Part shown: positions 7,202 to 9,812 of the stretch, piece after piece | Layout: the number at the start of each line of letters is the position of its first letter | How positions within the stretch are numbered: position 1 is the first letter of the stretch | NCBI GenBank assembly: GCA_023621975.1 | Contig: JAMOAC010000098.1 | Location: 1 to 9,812, forward strand | Length of the DNA: 9,812 nucleotides | Direction of reading: 5' to 3' | From: Bacillota bacterium | Lineage (GTDB): Bacteria; Bacillota_A; Clostridia; Acetivibrionales; DUMB01 | Program-made: the position numbers and the translations under genes | The notes under the pieces: model-generated | Database searches by the model: none | What the model was told of the DNA's origin: nothing | What the model saw: the letters and a program-made list of their open reading frames with translations, nothing else

Positions 7202-8124
7202 TGTATGGTAATATTATAGATATTAAAAAATTCACGGTTCATGACGGACCAGGAATCAGAAGCACGGTTTTTCTGAAGGGTTGTCCCTTGAGATGTATCT
7301 GGTGCCATAATCCAGAAGGGATTGACAGCAAAATTAACCTGTGGTATTTCGAAAAAAAATGCATAGGTTGTCATAGATGCGTTGCAGCCTGCAAAAATAG
7401 TGCTTTGTCTATAGGTAATGCAAGCCCTCATATTGTGATTGACAGGGAAAAATGCATTAATGCTGGAGACTGTGTAGAGGTATGCCCTACTGCAGCCCTA
7501 TGCTTTGATGGAAAAAGAGTTTCCCAAGAGGAAGTGGTAGATGTACTTCTGGAAGACAAGCCGTTTTATAATAAATCTGGCGGAGGTATAACCATTTCCG
7601 GTGGAGACCCGCTATTCCAGCATGAATTTTCATTAGGAACCTTAAAGGACTGCAAGAAGCACAACATACATACAGCCATTGAAACCTGTATGTACGCCAA
7701 AAAAGAAATCTTTGAAAAATTTTTTGACTATGTGGACTTGTTCATTGTTGATTTAAAAATTTTCAACTCAGCTAACCATAAGAAATATACCGGTGTGGGA
7801 AACGAGCTTATCAAGTCAAATTTTGAATTTTTGGCTTCAAAGAAAGAAAACATTCTGGTGAGGATTCCCCTGGTACCCGGTATTACTGCAACGAAAGAGA
7901 ATATAGGCGAAATTGCATCCTTTGTCTGTGAAGTAAATAATAAAATACCTATAGAACTCATGAATTATAATCCTCTTGGAGAAAACAAATACAGGCTTAT
8001 GGGAAAATATAATGGGTTAATAAACGGTTTAAAGCCGCTGCCGGAGCCGGAACTGGATGAGCTGTATCAGGTAATTGCAGATAAAGGTGTAAAAATAGTA
8101 AGGGGAAAAAAGGTGAAGAAATGA
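7201..8124 (+). CDS. Glycyl radical enzyme activating enzyme (radical SAM, ferredoxin-insert type)
   Basis: This enzyme reductively cleaves S-adenosylmethionine to install the radical on Gly766 of the upstream GRE. The 307-residue protein has the radical SAM motif CPLRCIWC, with Cys28, Cys32 and Cys35 (CX3CX2C), right after the family segment DGPGIRSTVFLKG. A ferredoxin-like insert follows. Its first cluster motif is complete (Cys54, Cys57, Cys60, Cys64). The second reads CINAGDCVEVC, with Cys85, Cys91 and Cys95 but Ala88 where a cysteine is usual. The GGGITISGGDP motif (127-137) and DLKIFN continue the SAM-binding barrel. The length and the insert are typical of activases for dehydratase and decarboxylase GREs, unlike the shorter PFL activase, which lacks the insert. 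The start codon shares one base with the GRE stop (TGATG), so the partner proteins are translationally coupled. Confidence 0.95.
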   Translation: MYGNIIDIKKFTVHDGPGIRSTVFLKGCPLRCIWCHNPEGIDSKINLWYFEKKCIGCHRCVAACKNSALSIGNASPHIVIDREKCINAGDCVEVCPTAALCFDGKRVSQEEVVDVLLEDKPFYNKSGGGITISGGDPLFQHEFSLGTLKDCKKHNIHTAIETCMYAKKEIFEKFFDYVDLFIVDLKIFNSANHKKYTGVGNELIKSNFEFLASKKENILVRIPLVPGITATKENIGEIASFVCEVNNKIPIELMNYNPLGENKYRLMGKYNGLINGLKPLPEPELDELYQVIADKGVKIVRGKKVKK

Positions 8125-9812
8125 TAAAGAAATTTCTACAATCTGCCAATGCGGGAGAACCGGTGTTTATAAGCACTGTTTCCGAAGCCTTCGAAAACAT
8201 GAAAGAAACTGAAAAGCAGGTAATGAATTGTGTACTTACGCTGTTAGAAAACGACGAAAAGCGGCTTTTTAAAATATACCTGCCGATTCTTAATGGCCTT
8301 GGTGCCGAAGAAATCAATTTTGTTAAAAGCTACGTGTGGGCTGAAATATATAATATACTTTCCAGCCTTGGCGGAAAGGAAATGAATATCTATATAGACA
8401 AAAGGAATTCTTCACTTACTGAACTGGCAGAAGAATTAAACCGGGTATTTTATATAGACAGTAAGCGTTCTGACAGGCGGGGATATGGCAGGGCTGTCAA
8501 TGTAATAGATCGGATGCTGGGTGCTCTGTGTGCTGATGCACCAGGTTTCAGATTCAATATCCTGGACATCTCTGAAATGCCGGAAATTAATAAAATCAAT
8601 AATACTGAAGGAAGGAAAAAGAACCGAGACCTAAGTGTATTCAAAAAGGTCACGGAAAACCTTGCTGGAAAGATCATATGCGGAATTGATGTGGGAGGAA
8701 CGGTTATTAAAACTGTTCTGGTGAAAGACGGTAATATAGACAGCTTTAAGGAATATAACTGGTTTCCTGCCGGATTCAGGGAAACAAGACAGCTTATAGA
8801 TCCAATATGTCTCATAGTCAGGCTTATGAGAGCAAAGATATCACTTGAAAGTCTCGATGATTCCTCCGGCGCGAAAAATGAATTAATAAGAGATATAGAA
8901 AAGGCACTGGATAAGAACGCAAGCAATGACTATATGCTTGCTGCAGTAGAAAAAGCAGAAGCTTTTCTTAATGGTAGATATTTGGAAATAGACGCAATAG
9001 GATTGACCTTTCCTGATGTGGTTGTCAGGAATAAGATTGTCGGAGGCGAAGTATATAAAACAAGAGGCATACGAAATAACCCCAATATAGATTATGAAAA
9101 AGACTTCTCAAAACTTACAAACTTAAATGACATACTTCGTAAGTTTATCAAGAAAGACGGGTCCGTAAATATTATAAACGACGGTTCAATGGCTGCTTTT
9201 ACTGCGGCAGTAGAAAATGCGGCGGCAGGTTACTATGAATTGCTTGCTGATGGTATATTTGCACATACCCTCGGAACTGAACTGGGAACCGGCTGGATTA
9301 ACAGGGACGGAATAATTCCAGATATCCCCCTTGAGGTATATAATTTCATCATTGACCTTGGAAGCTTTGTTGAAAAGCAATATCCTTCCGACGATTTAAG
9401 AAGCATAAACAATTTTAATACCGAACTTCCCGGAACACTGCAAAAATACTGCAGCCAGAGTGGTGTTTTCCGGCTTGCAATGAAGTATTTTCCGAAAGAG
9501 AGGCCGGATCTTTACCAGGAGCTGTTTAATAAAGGTTTCGTGGTTGAAAAGGAAGTGGATGGGCATACAGGCTATTATGTACCTACCGAACCTGAGGATA
9601 TGAGAAAGCCGTTTCTTAAACATATGATGGATCTGGTTGAGAGAGAAAATGATGAAGTCAGTAAAAGAATCTGGAAAGACATAGGTGCTTTTTTAGCTGT
9701 AACCTGGCTGGAAACTGAAAAAATTCTTAATCCAGGAACAGCAAGGCGTGTACTCTTCGGCGGACTTGTGGCAAGCAAGAAATGCTTTGAATTGATAAAA
9801 GAAGGCGCAAAT
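8121..9812 (+). CDS. Divergent ROK/ASKHA kinase-like protein with long N-terminal extension, 3' end outside window
   Basis: The frame opens at ATG 8121, overlapping the activase stop as ATGA, with AGGTGA just upstream, and stays open for 564 codons to the window edge. Residues 184-564 carry the ordered landmarks of an actin-like ATPase/sugar kinase fold: phosphate-1 loop GIDVGGTVIKTV (188-199), IINDGSMAA (351-359) with Asp354 at the ROK catalytic-base position, phosphate-2 loop GTELGTGWI (385-393), and adenosine-site VLFGGLV (544-550). The ROK zinc motif CXCGXXGC is absent, and insertions enlarge the domain well beyond the usual 300 residues. Residues 1-180 are mixed-charge with no membrane segment, and I recognise no domain there. 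It could phosphorylate the imported polyol or the GRE product, but a regulatory or non-catalytic sensor role is also possible. The GGT type of phosphate loop argues against a 2-hydroxyacyl-CoA dehydratase activator. Confidence 0.8.
   Translation, partial: MIKKFLQSANAGEPVFISTVSEAFENMKETEKQVMNCVLTLLENDEKRLFKIYLPILNGLGAEEINFVKSYVWAEIYNILSSLGGKEMNIYIDKRNSSLTELAEELNRVFYIDSKRSDRRGYGRAVNVIDRMLGALCADAPGFRFNILDISEMPEINKINNTEGRKKNRDLSVFKKVTENLAGKIICGIDVGGTVIKTVLVKDGNIDSFKEYNWFPAGFRETRQLIDPICLIVRLMRAKISLESLDDSSGAKNELIRDIEKALDKNASNDYMLAAVEKAEAFLNGRYLEIDAIGLTFPDVVVRNKIVGGEVYKTRGIRNNPNIDYEKDFSKLTNLNDILRKFIKKDGSVNIINDGSMAAFTAAVENAAAGYYELLADGIFAHTLGTELGTGWINRDGIIPDIPLEVYNFIIDLGSFVEKQYPSDDLRSINNFNTELPGTLQKYCSQSGVFRLAMKYFPKERPDLYQELFNKGFVVEKEVDGHTGYYVPTEPEDMRKPFLKHMMDLVERENDEVSKRIWKDIGAFLAVTWLETEKILNPGTARRVLFGGLVASKKCFELIKEGAN

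Noticed and set aside
8682..8720. 2-hydroxyacyl-CoA dehydratase activator (BadF/BcrA type)
   Set aside because: The phosphate loop is DVGGTVIK, as in ROK proteins, rather than the DxGS type of those activators, and no cluster-binding cysteine motif is evident.
8450..8926. Minus-strand open frame (158 codons) under the ROK-like gene
   Set aside because: The plus-strand frame carries ordered ASKHA motifs and is open for 564 codons, while the antisense translation is Ser/Leu-rich and featureless.

Overview
The window looks like one operon, all on the plus strand, from an anaerobic low-to-moderate-GC Gram-positive bacterium, probably a member of the Clostridia. The grounds are AT-rich intergenic DNA, strong GGAGG-type ribosome binding sites, a lipoprotein solute-binding protein, and an oxygen-sensitive glycyl radical enzyme (GRE) with its own activase. 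I cannot name a species.

Layout. Positions 1-166 are a leader without a gene. It contains a heptameric, palindrome-rich repeat (7-42) and a strong Shine-Dalgarno. Positions 167-4762 encode a complete RbsABC/CUT2-type importer: a solute-binding lipoprotein, a duplicated ATPase, and two non-identical permeases. A 21-pair hairpin lies between the binding-protein gene and the ATPase gene. Positions 4826-7201 encode a 791-residue GRE whose visible active-site residues (Cys432, Glu434, Asp446, His166, Gly766) resemble the diol/polyol dehydratase branch rather than pyruvate formate-lyase. Its radical-SAM activase (7201-8124) overlaps it by one base. An ATGA overlap then leads into a large divergent ROK/ASKHA kinase-like protein (8121 to the window end, no stop reached), which has about 180 unrecognised N-terminal residues.

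Model (inference). The transporter imports a sugar, sugar alcohol or cyclitol-like polyol. The GRE, activated by its partner, eliminates water or cleaves a bond in that polyol or a derivative. The ROK-like protein may phosphorylate the substrate or product, or sense it. No microcompartment genes, aldehyde dehydrogenase or transcription factor are visible, so the substrate and the full pathway cannot be named from this window. The combination of a CUT2 sugar importer, a dehydratase-like GRE and an extended ROK-like protein is the most interesting content here.
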